From contig CM068317.1 in the NCBI GenBank assembly GCA_034766995.1, positions 20,168,214 to 20,232,213 of the forward strand: a stretch of 64,000 bases of DNA, in the 5' to 3' direction. Numbering within the stretch: the stretch's first letter is position 1; each line of letters begins with the position of its first letter. A program made the translations under genes and the position numbers. The DNA comes from Acanthacorydalis orientalis (lineage: Eukaryota > Arthropoda > Insecta > Megaloptera > Corydalidae). This document shows, one piece after another, positions 39,977-54,136 of this stretch. Below the pieces are notes generated by a model, which worked only from the letters and a program-made list of their open reading frames with translations, had not been told where the DNA came from and searched no databases.

Positions 39977-41254
39977 CGAGGGCGATTTGAGTTCGCTGCC
40001 TAACTATGAAAGAATATAACTTATGTTTTGAAATTATCTTTATTTTTCAATAGGGTCCCCCTGAACTTCAAAGCACTTCATCTAGCGATTCTCCAGTGCT
40101 TTTATGCCGTTCTAGAAATCCTTTCTTGGAATCCTCAGAATAGTGATTCATCGTTGCTATCAGTTCTTCATCTGATGAAAACGTTTACTACCAAGGATTT
40201 TTTTAAGTTTTGGGGACAGATGGAAATCTGAGGAGGTCAAATCTAGAGAATAGACTGGATGGGGCAGCAAGTTGTACTTCAATTCAAGAAATTTTATCAT
40301 AGATCCCGCACTTGTATGCGTACGTACATTGCCTTTATGGGAAATAAATTTTTGTTTGAAGAACCTGCCCTTTTCTCACGAATTGTTTGATCGATTCGAT
40401 CAAAAAGTCTAGCATAATATTCTCTCATTATCGTTTGATCCTTTGGAAGATAGTCAATTAACAGGATCACTTTAGCATCCCAAAAAATTGAAGCCATAAC
40501 TTTTCCAGTGAATAAAATTGATTTCATTTCTTTGGTGGCTGAGAACACCATGGTTTCATTTCTTTGATCGTTTTTTGACTTTGAAGTATAATGGTGAATC
40601 CAAATCTCATCTGTAGTCATAAATCTCCGGATAAAGTCACTCGTATCCCTTTTAAATCGATCCAAACTGTCTTGAGGAATTTGTTCTCGAATGCGTTTAT
40701 GATGGTCAGCAAATGTTGCACCCAACTTGCCAATAGTTTTTTCATACTTAACTTTTCAGTTAGGATGAGACACACACATTTATCTGAGACACCCACAATC
40801 AAAGAAATTTTGGACACCTTCAATCGAGGATTCTGTAAGACAGTATCTTGCATTTTCTGAATGATTTCTTCTGTTATTGCAATTTTCGAACATCCATACA
40901 CGGGTTATCTTCTAAGCTAGCACGGCCACATTTAAATTCAGCTGTCCACTTATTTACAGTTGTATAAGAAGATGCACTATCATCCAGTACATATTTTATA
41001 TCATTAAAGATTTCTGTTGGTGTTAAACTTTTTTGACAAAAAACATTATCACCGCACGATGTTCAACTTTATCCATTTCAACAACGGTACAAAAAGAGCT
41101 TTATTTAAATTGATATTTACAATAACCTTCTGGACACATTAATTATAGACTTTGAGGTTATGTATAAGAGAGATATCACTCTGTAATGCGTCATAAATAT
41201 TTAAAATATTACCTCAACTTATGTGTTAGGCCGCGAACTTTTCAAATACCTTCG
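39977..41254 (-). pseudogene. full-length mariner, inactive (1278 bp)
   Basis: The left end CGAGGGCGATTTGAGTTCGC follows TA. The right end (reverse complement CGAAGGTATTTGAAAAGTTC) shares the internal GCCTAAC block. The minus strand begins near 41080 with MDKVEHRAVI-like codons. It has a second helix region at 40617-40901 (LKVSKISLIVGVSDKCV) and FIRRFMTTDEIWIHHYT (40297-40725) with the first catalytic Asp. GKVMASIFWDAK and IDYLPKDQTIMREYYARL follow. The HQDNAP block is not in frame. At least four frameshifts or stops make it inactive. Length is normal for the family. Confidence 0.9.
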
Positions 41255-41398
41255 AATATTGATAAAGTTTTAGCACTGAAATAGATGGATATAGTAGTTA
41301 TTGTAACAAGATAATATACACTTCATTATTTCAATAGAATTTTAGGACTGTAACTCCATATTAACTATATAAATATATCTATATATTATGTGATTATC

Positions 41399-41441
<43 letters not shown>

Positions 41442-42460
41442 TATGTATGTATGTATACATTCTTGAATTAAAGATTAATTTATTAAAATTCTAATTATAC
41501 TTCTAATTAAACTTATTGAATATTATGACGACTTGAATTTTGTAATAAACATTATACGGAACTGTTTATATGTACATGAGAGTAGTTATGTTAAAAAAAT
41601 AAATGATACCACCCATAGTGCCTGAAGGGCAGTGTTTATGTTTCTCTTTTACCCCTTCATATTCTCAACCAGATATATATTAACTGATGGAGACCGCCTT
41701 GTAATTAAAATATATACTGTGATTGTACATGTCTGTTGTATCTTTGTCTCTTGCCGGCTTGTAACAACACGATATTATGTGAATATTTAAATTTCACTTT
41801 ATATGTAATTGATTTAGTTTTATGACTATTAACTTTAATGCTTTATTTGATTTTTTATGAAACATGAACGTATATTTTTATATTTGTATTAAATTGGAAA
41901 ATGAATGAATATTTCTTTTGTATTTTATTTTGTTTATGTATAAGTTTTATTTAAATTTGAATGGAAACGTATATTGAGAATAAATAGGTCTGTTTATAGT
42001 GGATGTAGAAAATTATTTCACATTTTAAATTATTAATATTCGATAATGTAATGCGAGAGAAGATAATTTTTTATAATTTGTATAATAGGCTATCTTTATT
42101 TTTAATAAGTTAAGCATTTAATTTAACACATTTGAACTGAATGTCGAAAAAAATAAATACTATTTTTCAAAATATCCTAAGTATCCTTTTAAAACTTTTT
42201 TCATTTTTAGAAGTACAATAGTGACATTCTATAAATTATTTCTCTAGCGTAGTGTTATAGGTCCTGAAATAGTATTTTTTACTTAAAAATGTGGAAAGTA
42301 TTTTGTGATATAATATATAGTATATGAAGTCTTGATTTTTTTTAAAAATGTATATATAAAATTATAAAAAATATGTTAATATATTCGAACTTTGGTTAGA
42401 TCGGATTAGTGCCAATTTATTATATTTCATCTTAGATATAGATTTCCTGGATATAATGTA
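41255..42460. other. AT-rich noncoding stretch
   Basis: A TA tract lies at 41399-41438 with TATG units after it. A G+C-richer segment at 41600-41770 (CATAGTGCCTGAAGGGCAG) is unassigned. No gene. Confidence 0.5.
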
Positions 42461-43264
42461 CGAGGGTCGTTTGATAAATATGATGAGAAAAGCAAGTTAA
42501 ATACCGTTTTTTGAGAAAAATCGATTTTATTTCCCAACATAGTCCACATTGAGGTCTTTACATTTAGTACGAATTGAAGGCGGCGATGACATCCTCATTC
42601 GACGAGAATTTCTTCCCACCGAGTCAAATTTTCAAGTTTGGAAGGAGAAAGAAGTCGTACGGGCCCAATTACGGAAAACAGGTGGAACAGAAGTGAATTC
42701 GAAGCCTAATTTGTGAAATTTTACCATTTCGACGGTTTATTTGTGGGACAGCGCCTTGTCCTGGTGAAAGAATATTTTTTGTGCGACAGTCTTGTCCGTT
42801 TTTGTTTCAGCTCTTCGTTCAAATGATCTAATAATGTTGCATAATAGACACCTCTTATCGTTTTTCCCTTCGTTAAGTAGACGATCATAATGATTCCTTG
42901 GATATCTTAAAAAAAATAGTGGCCATCACTTTCCCAACCGACAAAACGATCTTCTCCTTCTTCGGTACACTTTCCCCAGTCGTTGTCCATTGATTTGATT
43001 GCTTTTTTGACTCAGTTGTATAGTGGTGGACCCATGTTTCATCCACGGTAATGAATCGACGCAAAAGTTCTGCTCTTTTTTTTCATTTTTGCGGCATTTG
43101 CTGCAGTGCTTGCTTCAAACATTTGTAGAATGTGAAAAACGCGTTACTTTTGGCTAAAATTTCTCATATGCTAATTTAAAAAGTGAAACTTTATAGCCTT
43201 GACATTACCATATAAATGTTTGCGTCATGTTACAAAACTTACCATACTTATCAAACGACCCTCG
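42461..43264 (-). mobile_element. internally deleted mariner, copy 2 (804 bp)
   Basis: The ends CGAGGGTCGTTTGATAAATA and (right, reverse complement) CGAGGGTCGTTTGATAAGTA are nearly identical, with TA duplications at 42459-42460 and 43265-43266. On the minus strand the VDETWVHHYT-type block, the HQDNAP-type block (mutated) and the C-terminal segments are recognisable but broken by frameshifts. Only about 220 bp lie between the first catalytic Asp codon and the right end. The N-terminal DNA-binding coding region is therefore missing, with the same structure as 23441-24216. The better-preserved ends suggest it was mobilised after the deletion. Confidence 0.87.
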
Positions 43265-43266
43265 TA

Positions 43267-44352
43267 TAATTAGATAGAATTAGTAAAAATATTTTTTAAG
43301 ACTAATAGAATTTGCCACTGATAAAGCAAGAAAATAATAAATTTAATGCCTATCATTCTATAATTTCTTTCGACAATTAATTCATAAGTTACCTGAGAGA
43401 TGAAGCAAAGTTATATAAAATAATGAGGGATTTTTTGAAATGCATTCCATTTTTCCGTAAACATTCATTTTCTATCAAAGAGATACCGAATTAATTTTCA
43501 CGCCTAATAGTTACAATATATTTGAATATGAAAACGCGCAGTTAAAATTATTAAAGTTTATTAAGTATTCAAAATGAAATATTTTTTAAATAAAAAAGAC
43601 ATAAAAGAATTTAAATTATCAAATAAGAATTCGATCTGAAAAGTATTTACTAGACCTCCTAATTCTTTGTAACTCGTATAACGTAAATTTAGTGTTATTA
43701 CAATAATTGTTGACATTTATATTTAAATTGTGAAGTAAAATTAAATCGTTATTGATATTTCTTAGATATACGAACAGAATAACTAATACGTTACTGTTTT
43801 TGTGTTTAATCACAGCTTACGGTATTTGAACAGGCTGGTACCATTATGTAAATATCTTTTTATATTCGCTACACTTTGTACGTATAATTGTTTATATAAG
43901 AAAAAATATAATTTGTTAGGAATTTGTATTGATGGATCTCTAGCTTCACATACATGTTTTACATTATTTATATAATAATTTACTTTATTAAGAAATTTAT
44001 TTTATGAAAGATATAAAATTCAATAGAATTCAGTTCTATCCTGTTTTAGAATAGAAGGCTTACTGAGTGGTTCTATTTATTGGGTTTGTATTTACTTGCA
44101 TATCTATACAGACCTAATTGTTTTAATTAAGTATCAAAATTATTATTGTAAGTATTAATGAATGTGTAAAATTCGTGAACATTTTGAAAACAGTTACAGT
44201 GTTACAGTGGTTGAATTTTTATATGACCTGCTTTTAGTCTTTTCTGTAAGTAATTATTATTGTTATTAATATATATTTCATTGAAACATGAATTGAATAT
44301 GAATTTTTAATAATATTATTATACATTAACTGTTAGAAATATTAATTATAAA
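43267..44352. other. AT-rich noncoding stretch
   Basis: No gene recognised; the frame at 43619-43813 has no recognisable motif. Confidence 0.5.
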
Positions 44353-44760
<408 letters not shown>

Positions 44761-44815
44761 TATGAAATTTGAAAAATTCTGAAAATATATCTATTGGTGT
44801 TGCGCCTTACTATAA

Positions 44816-44856
<41 letters not shown>

Positions 44857-45352
44857 CGGTTGGTCCGAAGAGATGGAGCGAAGGCATTGAAAGCATGTGA
44901 TTTATAATTATACATCACTTTATGCAATGTTATCCAAGCTGATTTTTTCAACTTCAAATCCGTACTGATTTTTATAGAATACATTTTTTTAAATTATTAT
45001 TTCTTTCTATAGTCAACATTATTTGTGCTATTGTTACCTCAAATTGATAAAGTTACTTCAGTTCAGAAGAAAAAATGTGACGTAGAGAATTTCTGTTATC
45101 TTTAGGATGCAAGGAAGCAAGAAATTCTTTACAGCAGTGTGTACTTATTATTTTGCACAGCAGTGTAAATGAAGAGCTTTTTTAAATGCGCGTAAAAGTG
45201 TTTTAAAATATTTTTTTTAAAACTTTTATTTAACCTTAAATTATCTAACCTTGTTAAACTGAAATAGTGTCGCATAAATGGAAGTTTTCCACATTCCTTC
45301 AACCGTTTTTAATCGAAACTATACAATTCGAGTACCGTGTAAATCGAGGGTT

Positions 45353-45395
<43 letters not shown>

Positions 45396-45829
45396 CACAC
45401 ACACATATACACTAACTGGCATGCTATTGATTCATGATGTAAATTGTGGAATAAGATACTAGAACAGTTGCATAAACATTGATTAAATCAAACTCAAGGA
45501 TGTTAATCCATACCACACTGTAAAATCTAGAAAATTTGTTATTTTTTAATAATTTGTGGATTATCAGTTATTCAATTCAAACAATTGTGGTTTTTAATTG
45601 TGAAATTCGATTTGAATTTTGTCCATTACTCCAAAAGATATTATTGGAAAGTGTCACATGTTGTTTTTTTTTAAATATCATTCGCAAAATTTAATCTTAC
45701 TCAGTATCATATTCATTCAGGACCTACACTTATCTTGGAATGTAGCTTTTTTATTTGTACACTCAAAATTTTATGCTCATTGGATTTGGATTGGCAATTC
45801 TTGAACAGCTTGCCGGACAAATTTCCTTA
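44761..45829. other. AT-rich noncoding stretch
   Basis: TA tracts lie at 44823-44856 and 45354-45412 (with CA units). No gene; the frame at 45619-45804 is unrecognised. Confidence 0.5.
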
Positions 45830-46790
45830 TTGTTTATCGGAAAATTTGCAGCACCTCTTGTGATCTCATGGACTTTGTGAATGGGCGAAGTCTTCCAAAT
45901 CTTTGTATGCATAAATTTTACATAGTGTCATCCGTTTCAAACTGATCACTAATACAATAGGGCCCCATATCATGAACTTAATTCGTTCTACGAACATGTT
46001 CATGTTGTAAAAAGTTCGTGGTATGAAACGCGATTTCCTAGTATCATATGAGAAATAAATTAATTGACACTGGCCTCTCCATAAAAAGGCCACAATTTAC
46101 ATAGACTATTTATTCTCCTTTATGGTTACAGGTTCTTCATTTTCAGAAGCCTTAGATTTTTCGTGTTATTCTGCCTGTTTCTGCTTTTTAACATTGAAGA
46201 ATCTATCTAGTATTGATAACTTTTCTCTCTTTTTAAGGAGATACTTCTAGTAGTGAAGCGCTATGTCATTGTAGAGGTCCCCCACTCTGTTCACTTCAAC
46301 TATGTTGCCAGTCCAAATGAAAATCTTCTTCCAGTCCTAAAGAATGTCCTTGATAGTAGCTGAAGGCATTTGATCTTTGGTAACATTTTCTTCTTTCTTC
46401 TTCTCTGTGGAAACATTTTTTCCTATTTCCCAGTCTGATGTTTATGTAGCTTTTTTATTTCTTCTGTAGTCAGTTGCACTTCATGCTCTTCGGGTTAACA
46501 TTTTAATGTCATAAATTATTAACCCGACATGTATTGTGATCGTGTAGGAATTTGTGTTCTTTCAATAGTTATCTGAGTGAATCCGTCAGTATTACCGTCA
46601 GAAGCAGTGAAGGGTCATCCGAGTGAAGCCTCTTCCGCGTGGTAAAGTAGTGGATTCATCGTTTAATCGATATTTAAACAAATATTATTTTTTTAGACGA
46701 AAATAGGGAAAAATAATAAGGGAAGATGTTAAAACCCATGTCCACAAACCGAGATTCGTGGTACGAAAGGTTCGTCACTCTTAAACTGTC
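45830..46790 (-). pseudogene. pogo/Tigger-type transposase C-terminus
   Basis: On the minus strand one frame from 46495 to about 46113 reads PEEHEVQLTTEEIKKLHKHQ, then MPSATIKDIL and VNRVGDLYNDIALHY. It ends KYLLKKREKLSILDRFFNVK and a charged tail. This matches the C-terminal region of Tigger-type (pogo) transposases, with the LTTEE segment, the IKDIL helix and the KKREKLSILDRFF tail. Four stop codons interrupt it. The flanks hold GTTCGTGGTATGAAA (46013) and ATTCGTGGTACGAAA (46754), possible 3'-region repeats. The DDE core and the N-terminal DNA-binding domain are absent. The outer limits are approximate. Confidence 0.7.
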
Positions 46791-46921
46791 TCTGGACTTT
46801 GTTGATATTTTCCAACTTCCAATACCACTTTGACACAAATTTCCACTGTTCAAATGTATGTCAGGTATTTTTCATTATTGGAACCAACTTGAAATTTTTT
46901 TGGATACTTTTGCATATACGA

Positions 46922-46980
<59 letters not shown>

Positions 46981-48117
46981 CATACACATTGCCAGTATGA
47001 CTGGAAATTCAGTTTGATGGAAACCTATTTACCGATGTATGAATTTATATCTAAATGTACTCGTAGTTAAAAATATGTACTGAGAACTTATATCTAGAGG
47101 TTAAGTTTAAATGAAATAAATGATACATATGTGTACATTAAATGAATATAAAAAAATATAATGTAATTTTGTGGCAAAGTACTTTTTGTCATACTTCTTA
47201 TAACAGGAAAATAATCTATTTTATATGTACTTATAATGTGACTATTATTTAAACCGTTTTATAAAAATGCGTATAAGTACTAAATATCAAATTATCGTAC
47301 ATTTTTTGCCAGTAAGTTAAATATATTTTTTAGTTGTAGGCAATAAATCAAACATCAATGGTAATTACCGTTTTTTTTATAAGAATTACGAAATATTCTA
47401 AGAATTTATATGATATTTTTTTGTCTATTCGGTACCTTCATAAATAATTAAACAGAAATTAACTTAATTACATGTGTGACTTCTAAGAAATCATTTGAAT
47501 ACACTTATCACGCAATGAAATGCAAATCGAAACTGTTTAAATAAAAAATGTTTTTACGATCAATATAACTTCTTTATTTTGTGTAATATCGATGTTCTGC
47601 ATCTTAATTCTAGATGGAAGACGATTTATTTACATATACTTTTAAATTTATTTTATAAAATGAAGAGATAAAATTTTAGTATTCCGGTATATTTAGTAAA
47701 CTATTTTTTTTATATGTTAAGGTTTGAAATGCAATCGAATTTGATATAAAAATGATAAAAATATATTTATTCTTAGATAAATATTTTATTCATTTTATAA
47801 ATTAGTATTTTTTAATAACGTCATACCGTTTTTTAGACGCAAATACAATTATTACAAGAGTATTAAATAATTTATCTTTAAATATTTTTCAATTACATTA
47901 TTAATTTTAAGATACAAATATGAAATCGTTGATTATATTTAGTAAATATTATAAATATTTTTTATGAAATCTTAGTGTAAAGTTATAAATATTTTTTTGT
48001 AAAATGTTAAATATGTTTTATAAAACTGTATAATTGAATATCTTTTTCCCGTCCAAAATTGTATATAGTGAATTTGGTCAATGGGGTAATATATCAGTGT
48101 ATGTGTGTGTTTATATA
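46791..48117. other. AT-rich noncoding stretch
   Basis: A TA microsatellite lies at 46923-46987, preceded by TACGAGTG (46918-46925). No gene recognised. Confidence 0.55.
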
Positions 48118-49340
48118 TATTAGCGGTACTGGGAAGTGAACCATTATTTTATAGCACAATATAAAACTTTATTTTTTTACTTTTATTACATAGTATTATA
48201 AAATATAATTTCCATCATGATTAATAACCTCTTCTCATGGGTTTTGCAAATTTTTAATCCCCTTTTTATAAAAAATTATTGGTTTCGAATCAAAATAGTT
48301 GACTAAGTGATTCTATATCGGTCACATTACGGAATTTTTTATTTCTTAAAATGTGTTCCACAGACCAAAAAAGGTGGTAATCGGAAGGAGCGAGGTCTGG
48401 TGAATACAGCGGGTGTGGCATAGCTTCCCAATTCTCGACGTTTTCGCAGGTCATTCTTGCTGTATGATGGCGTGGGTTATCATGGTGAATAATTACCCCT
48501 TTTTGATTGACTAAACTTCGGCGTTTATTCTCCAACTTTTGGTTTAGTCTCTTTAATTATTCACAATACACCTCTGAGGTAATTGTTTCAATTCCTTCAC
48601 TCGGTTTTAACAGCTCAAAGTGAAGGTCCCCGTGTACATCCCACCAAATGTACAGAAGAACTTTTCGTAACGAAAACCCTGGTTTAGAAGTCGGAATGGA
48701 TGATTGCTTTTTCGAAAGCCATTGTTTTTTGTATAAGCTATTGTTTGTTGTATAAACTATCCACTTCTCGTCCTCAGTTACGAGTTGTGGCAAAAAAAGG
48801 ACAAATTATTTACCATGACAACAAAGAATAACACGTGTTCACACGCTCTTCTTTTTTAGCTGCGGATAGTTCATGCGGTATCCAAACATCCATCCTATTG
48901 ACTTTTCCGATCCATTTTAAATGCTCCTGCATTGTGGGTCTGGAAGATAAGAGTTTCTGGGATAATTTATCGATGGTTTGACAAGGATCGCGTTCGACCA
49001 GAGATTTTAACACGTTTTCGTCAAAATTTGAAGGTCGTCCTGATTTGGGTGGATTCTTTAAATTCCGATTACTCGATTCGAACTTTCGAAACAAGGATTG
49101 GAATTTGTTTACTCTCAGAATTTCCCTATAAATTTTATTAATGTTTTTTGCGGGCTTGGTGACATTCAATCTCTGATCATACAAAAGCACCATGCAATGT
49201 CTTAAGTGTTATTCATTGCTCAGACATTTTACCCTTAATAACAAAATAAGATTTAATCTGCAAAAAATAGTCAACAAACAGTATTTTGTGAAATGTGCAT
49301 TGATTAAATCTGAACTGTAAATGGCAGGATAAGAATATTT
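48118..49340 (-). pseudogene. mellifera-like mariner, nearly complete but inactive
   Basis: The minus-strand transposase can be followed almost throughout. The start near 49193 reads MVLLYDQRLNVTKPAKNINK. It continues with FRKFESSNRNLKNPPKSGRP and LKWIGKVNRMDVWIPHELSA (to 48810). After a frameshift come VTEDEKWIVYTTNNS (48557-48793, first catalytic Asp), LLYIWWDVHGDLHFELLKP, one stop, then NQKGVIIHHDNPRHH and SPDLAPSDYHLFWS (48290-48535). The second and third Asp are only 32 residues apart instead of 34, because two residues between NVE and NWEAM are missing. This alone probably kills activity. The left end begins near TAGCGGTACTGGGAAGTG. No matching right end was found, so the right limit is approximate. 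Confidence 0.88.
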
Positions 49341-52110
49341 ACAATAGCTTTAGAATTAATCTGAGAGGGAGGGTGATAGTATAAAAAGTGTGCTGTATAT
49401 CTTTGATTATAATAATTTTGTTTTTTTTCTAACTACTGTTTGTTATTTCAATAAACGTATAGTATTTTCTTAATATTTTTAATTCTTTGGACTCGAAAAA
49501 TATAAAAATGTCTAGAAAGAGGTTAATTGACAGATGAGGTCAGCTATAAGACAAAGTATTGAAAAAGTGTAGAAAAGAAATGAATTGTATTATAATTTTT
49601 GTATTATAATATATATATGCGTAAATTTTTCAGCAATTCTCATATAAGTAAATATTATTATAGTGATTGAATAAAGTATTCAAAAAAAAGTAATTTGTAC
49701 GAATGCATAAGTTATTTATAATACTTGATTCTGTACTCCGACAATTATTGCATTTAATGACACAGACAAGGTCGTTTATCATTGACGGTTTTAAATCCTT
49801 ATATCAGGTTTCCAAATGACCTTAGTATAATCAAGATGTTTATTGTATGTTTTTTTTCTTAATCTTATGAATGTAAATATGATATATCTTATATATTAAT
49901 TATAGTAAAATCTATTTTAATCTCTGGGAATTAACAGTCATAAAAATTAGAAGTCGGGAGTAATAACGAATATTTAAAGGATATATTTTTAACCTAATTT
50001 TATATTTTGTGGACAATGAACATTTTCTGATCTGTTAAAAAATAAATTTTGTTGAAAAATATAAATTTTCCATAATTGTAATCATTATTATTTTGCCAAT
50101 TTCTTTCTAGTTTGAAAACTTTTTCTATGAATATTTTAAAGTGTAATGTTATTTTTTGTCAACCATCATCAAAATAGTTACAAATCTCATTTTTTAAAAA
50201 CTAAAAATAAGCTTAATATATTTTCGTGTAAACGCTATGTAAGTTATATATATATACATTTTAACCATTTTAATTCAAGTTTAATTTGTTTGTTTTTATT
50301 TTCGTGGATCGATGTAAATTGATTTTTGAGTATTTTCCATTGATGTCAAATAAACCACTAAATTTGTTACTAACGAGTATAGTTAATTTGCTATCGAGTG
50401 TCAGGTATAGAGCTTATTATTCATGTTTTACAAATTCCGATCAAAAGTAATTATTTGTTTTAATACGTTTCCAAAATATGTGTGTTCACTGGACTGGATA
50501 GCTTTAGGTATAAGAAATCGGTCTCTTATTATCCCAAATGGATATGCCTATTAAAAACTACCGGCCTTATAACTGACAACTAATAAATTTGGATGTATGT
50601 ACCAATAGTAACGGCTGGCAGTCATAATTTTCTAGAGAATGGATCAGCACTCCGTATGCTCATACAAAACTGATAACTAGTTGAGGTATTACTTTTTGAA
50701 ATTGGCGATTGGAATTTTGAAAACAAACTTTATGGTAGATAAGAAATAAGTTCAAATATTGATAGTCTTATGGATATTTTTTTAATTTATAATAAATAAT
50801 ATGAAACATAACAATGAAACTTAAAATGATTCTATGATTTTTTATCAATTGAAGAAGTAAAAAAAATTGAATTAACCCAAGAAACTCAGCGTCGAAATGG
50901 TTTGCATTGTATTTAGTAAGATCTGTGATTACCGGAATCTATAGATAAACAGTAAGTTCTTAAAAATGTCGTTGTGTGAAATTCGGATCATGAGTTTTAA
51001 CTTAATGATGCAATATTTCAGGTTTCCTTATATATGACAAAAATGTTTCCAGAGTGTAGACTTCAGCTACCGTATGTTTCTGGTATTGCTAGTTAATAAT
51101 ACATTAGATATTAGTGGCATGAGACATCGAATAATTGCTTTATTCTAGAATTCAGTGTATTAAAATTGGTAAAAATAATACTCTTATATTACCCACCTTG
51201 GGGTATCAACATCTATCTAAATTTTTATAGTATATGTACATTTGTAATATTTTGTAAATCATAGGATGCGGCATTAACTAGAGATTAGCACGAGCCAGAG
51301 GCACATCATTACAGTGGTCTCTCTGTTTGATATGTGTATGATCGGAAGTTTTAAGTACGACCACGACTAGTGTGTCATTCAAATTGAGACATACGACAGT
51401 TTCCTGTGCTCGATACTCATCTAGTAAAAACACTGTAGCCTCAAGGTAGCAATATTGTGGTCCTAAAATGATACATGTAGTATATCATAACATAAGGATT
51501 GTCGAAGTGTTATACATTATGAGCTTCATAAATCCAACCAGATACCAATAATAATCACCCGTTATAGCTGAACTAAAAAATAAGTGTCTAGTGTTTGTCA
51601 ATAGGAAAAGTATAGTTTTTGCGATATCATTTCAAGGCATTATACATAAAGGAAATTCTATACTCTTGCAATGGGAACTCAAGTTAAGACGGGTTATGAT
51701 ACGAAGTTTTAATTCACCCATGATTCTCTTCTAAATAACCTTTCTTTAACAGATATTCATCTTTAAAGTCTTTCTAAAATAATAAATGAAGACACTTCTT
51801 AATTAGTTTACATAAATTATTGATGAATTCATTAGGATAAAAGACAAAATAATGAAAAATATACTATTTATTAGTCATTAAACAAAAAAATGACAGTTTT
51901 TCAGTTAAAAATCAACATAAATGTAGCTTTTATCCAATAAATATATATATATATATATATATATAAATAGTATTAGAGAATAATATGAAGTATAGTTTAT
52001 TCGTTTAGACAAAATGACCGAAGTTTCAAGGCTGAAGTTATATAATAAAATACATTCATTACTTCACTTTTGGTCTTTATGAACATTATGTTTAATTTGT
52101 ATGTAACTGA
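49341..52110. other. AT-rich noncoding stretch
   Basis: No gene recognised. Slightly richer blocks at 50500-50700 and 51240-51480 have stops in all frames. A TA tract lies at 51942-51964. Confidence 0.5.
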
Positions 52111-52386
52111 TTAACTTGTATGCAAGTGTTTTATATATGGCTTGTATTTTGGACACGCACTTAATAGGTATTGAATTGCTTTATTCGAATTAAAATTACA
52201 CATTAGGCACTTGTTCGTTTCACATACTTTATAGGTAATTCCTTTATTACAATTGTAATAAATTTCGCGTCCCGCAAGACTTATTTGGGCTATGGTTCTG
52301 ATATATTTTAGTGATATATTATATTTTAAGTATGGCTCGCAGTCTAGGAAAGTTGATTTCTTTATTGTTTTGTGAAGAGTGTTATA
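52111..52386 (-). pseudogene. non-LTR retrotransposon reverse transcriptase, C-terminal fragment
   Basis: A single minus-strand frame of 91 codons runs from a stop at 52387-52389 to TAA 52111-52113. It starts with a charged LHKTIKKSTFL segment, continues through YIRTIAQISLAGREIYYN, and ends with CETNKCLMC, then about 15 residues and LLSACPKYKPYIKHL. The CX2C plus the Leu-Leu-x-x-Cys-Pro-x-Tyr tail is typical of the end of Jockey/R1/CR1-type reverse transcriptases (usually CxxC...H....C; the His is Gln here). No stop interrupts it. The rest of the element was not found upstream, which is expected for a 5'-truncated copy. The clade is uncertain. Confidence 0.7.
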
Positions 52387-52951
52387 TCAGTTTATTGAGT
52401 TATGAAATAAATACAAATAAATCATGTCGGAAAAAAAAACGTTTTAAGACCAAAAACTATTTTAATTCAAAAATAATTGTGTCAAGGTTAATTATTCAAA
52501 TTTTGTATAAAGAAATCTTCATGAAAATATAATAGAAATTGAAATTTATTGAATTAACAATTAAATCTGTTGTAATTTATAACTTATTTCTGTAAGATAA
52601 CTTTTTTAAAGAGATTTCATCGAAAATCTAAAGAATTTCAATCTTAATACTTAATATAAATTGTTTTAAGGTGTGTAAACCAATTTAATCTGTGGGAATT
52701 TCGGACAAATAAAAATATTCGTTGTGAAATGCATCCAGTTATTTTTTTTCTCATCTGTATGATAATGTTTGGAATTTGCTTAAGAAATTCTAATATTACA
52801 TTAAATCAATCAGTCGTGAATTTATATAATTCACTGCAAATATTTCTAGACTACAAATATTATTTGAATTGTTTCAAATTATTGAGACAGTATTATAAGA
52901 ACTGTGTTCCAGAAATTTACTCGTGTATTTATATTCGTTGTTCTTTTAATC

Positions 52952-52997
<46 letters not shown>

Positions 52998-54136
52998 TAA
53001 GAATCACATGAAAGAAAATTGAATTGTTCATTGAATACAGTAATGATCCAAATTTATGTAATACGAAACTATGTCTGCAGAAAAAAAGAATATTAATAAA
53101 AGCATAATTTATAGTTTTCCTTAATAATAGCGAGAACGTCGATATAAACCTGGATAACATGTTCTTAAACTTGACAACATAGCATCAGTGTACATTGTAC
53201 CGGTTTATTATTTTTAAGATTATCCGATTGTGTGACTGAGATAAGAATAAGTACAATGTAGCGTATACGAACGAGACGTACAGTGTATACTTTGTGATCG
53301 CATTCCAAGGCGTTCAGTGTCTACTGCTGGCTATTAAACTAAAACGAATAAAGAAATAAACGACAGGGAAAAAAACGAGAACACGAAACGGCTTCGACTC
53401 TTCATTGGACTCGTTGCTCGAATGAAAAACGTTCTGTAACAATTACAGAATGTAATTAGATTACGTATATGTGTATCAGATTGGGCTTTTCAGACGCCAT
53501 CCTCTTAATTTGATGCTATAAATACATGTCTAATTAATAACGCTTGATATTTTGTTACGAAAAACATATACGTGTAAGTATATATATATTTTTCTCGTTG
53601 GGAACTTGAACTTGTCTAATGAAGATCCGTTTGGTGTTCGAGAATTAAAATTAATTGTAAAAATGACATTGAACGGCTGTTTGTTATTTAAGATTTCCTC
53701 TCAGTAGTTGTTTTCATGTATTTATAAACTGGTAACTCGACCAGGTTGTGTTAAATGCATGTGTGCGTGTGTGAGTTGTGTGTTTACAAACATGTTTTCG
53801 TATCTATGCAATGAATTCATGCAATTTTCGAATTAGTAGAAAATAAAATTCCAGTTTAAAACGAAAATAATATTAACACTTTCACTTATTGGATATTACA
53901 ACAATGTTATACAAGTTATGAATACATCACAGACATAAAAATTCATTATCGATATTGATTTTTGGAATGGAGATAGAAAATTTGTAATTCTCAAATGTAT
54001 ATTGTATACATCCAGTATTGTTGAGATGCAAGTTATCTTTATGAAAAAAATTAACCGTTTCTTTTAATTAGTAGAGAAATGGATATCATTCACTTTAAAA
54101 TTGAATCTCAAAATTTATAAATATTTAATCAAAATA
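52387..54136. other. AT-rich noncoding stretch with one island
   Basis: A TA tract lies at 52958-52996. A frame at 52729-52960 (MHPVIFFLICMIMFGICL...) looks like a hydrophobic leader but is unsupported. 53100-53530 is G+C-richer (see next entry). Confidence 0.5.
53150..53530. other. G+C-richer island, possible exon or regulatory block
   Basis: The block is clearly less AT-rich than its flanks. A plus-strand frame at 53240-53359 reads NVAYTNETYSVYFVIAFQGV, then QCLLLAIKLKRIKK and a stop. A hydrophobic helix followed by basic residues is faintly reminiscent of the end of a seven-helix receptor, but at 39 codons this is not a reliable call. No convincing splice acceptor. It may equally be a promoter or enhancer. 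Confidence 0.25.

Noticed and set aside
45866..46093. 75-codon minus frame near the Tigger remnant
   Set aside because: It lies downstream of the transposase stop and shows no domain; it is probably 3' untranslated sequence of the element.
52729..53022. 97-codon frame starting with a hydrophobic leader, possible secreted peptide
   Set aside because: It ends in a TA microsatellite, the opposite strand is equally open, and AT-rich DNA easily produces Ile/Leu/Phe-rich starts. No homology recognised.
53240..53359. Receptor-like last transmembrane segment (YFVIAFQGVQCLLLAIKLKR)
   Set aside because: Only 39 codons with no supporting splice site; resemblance is too weak to call a receptor exon.
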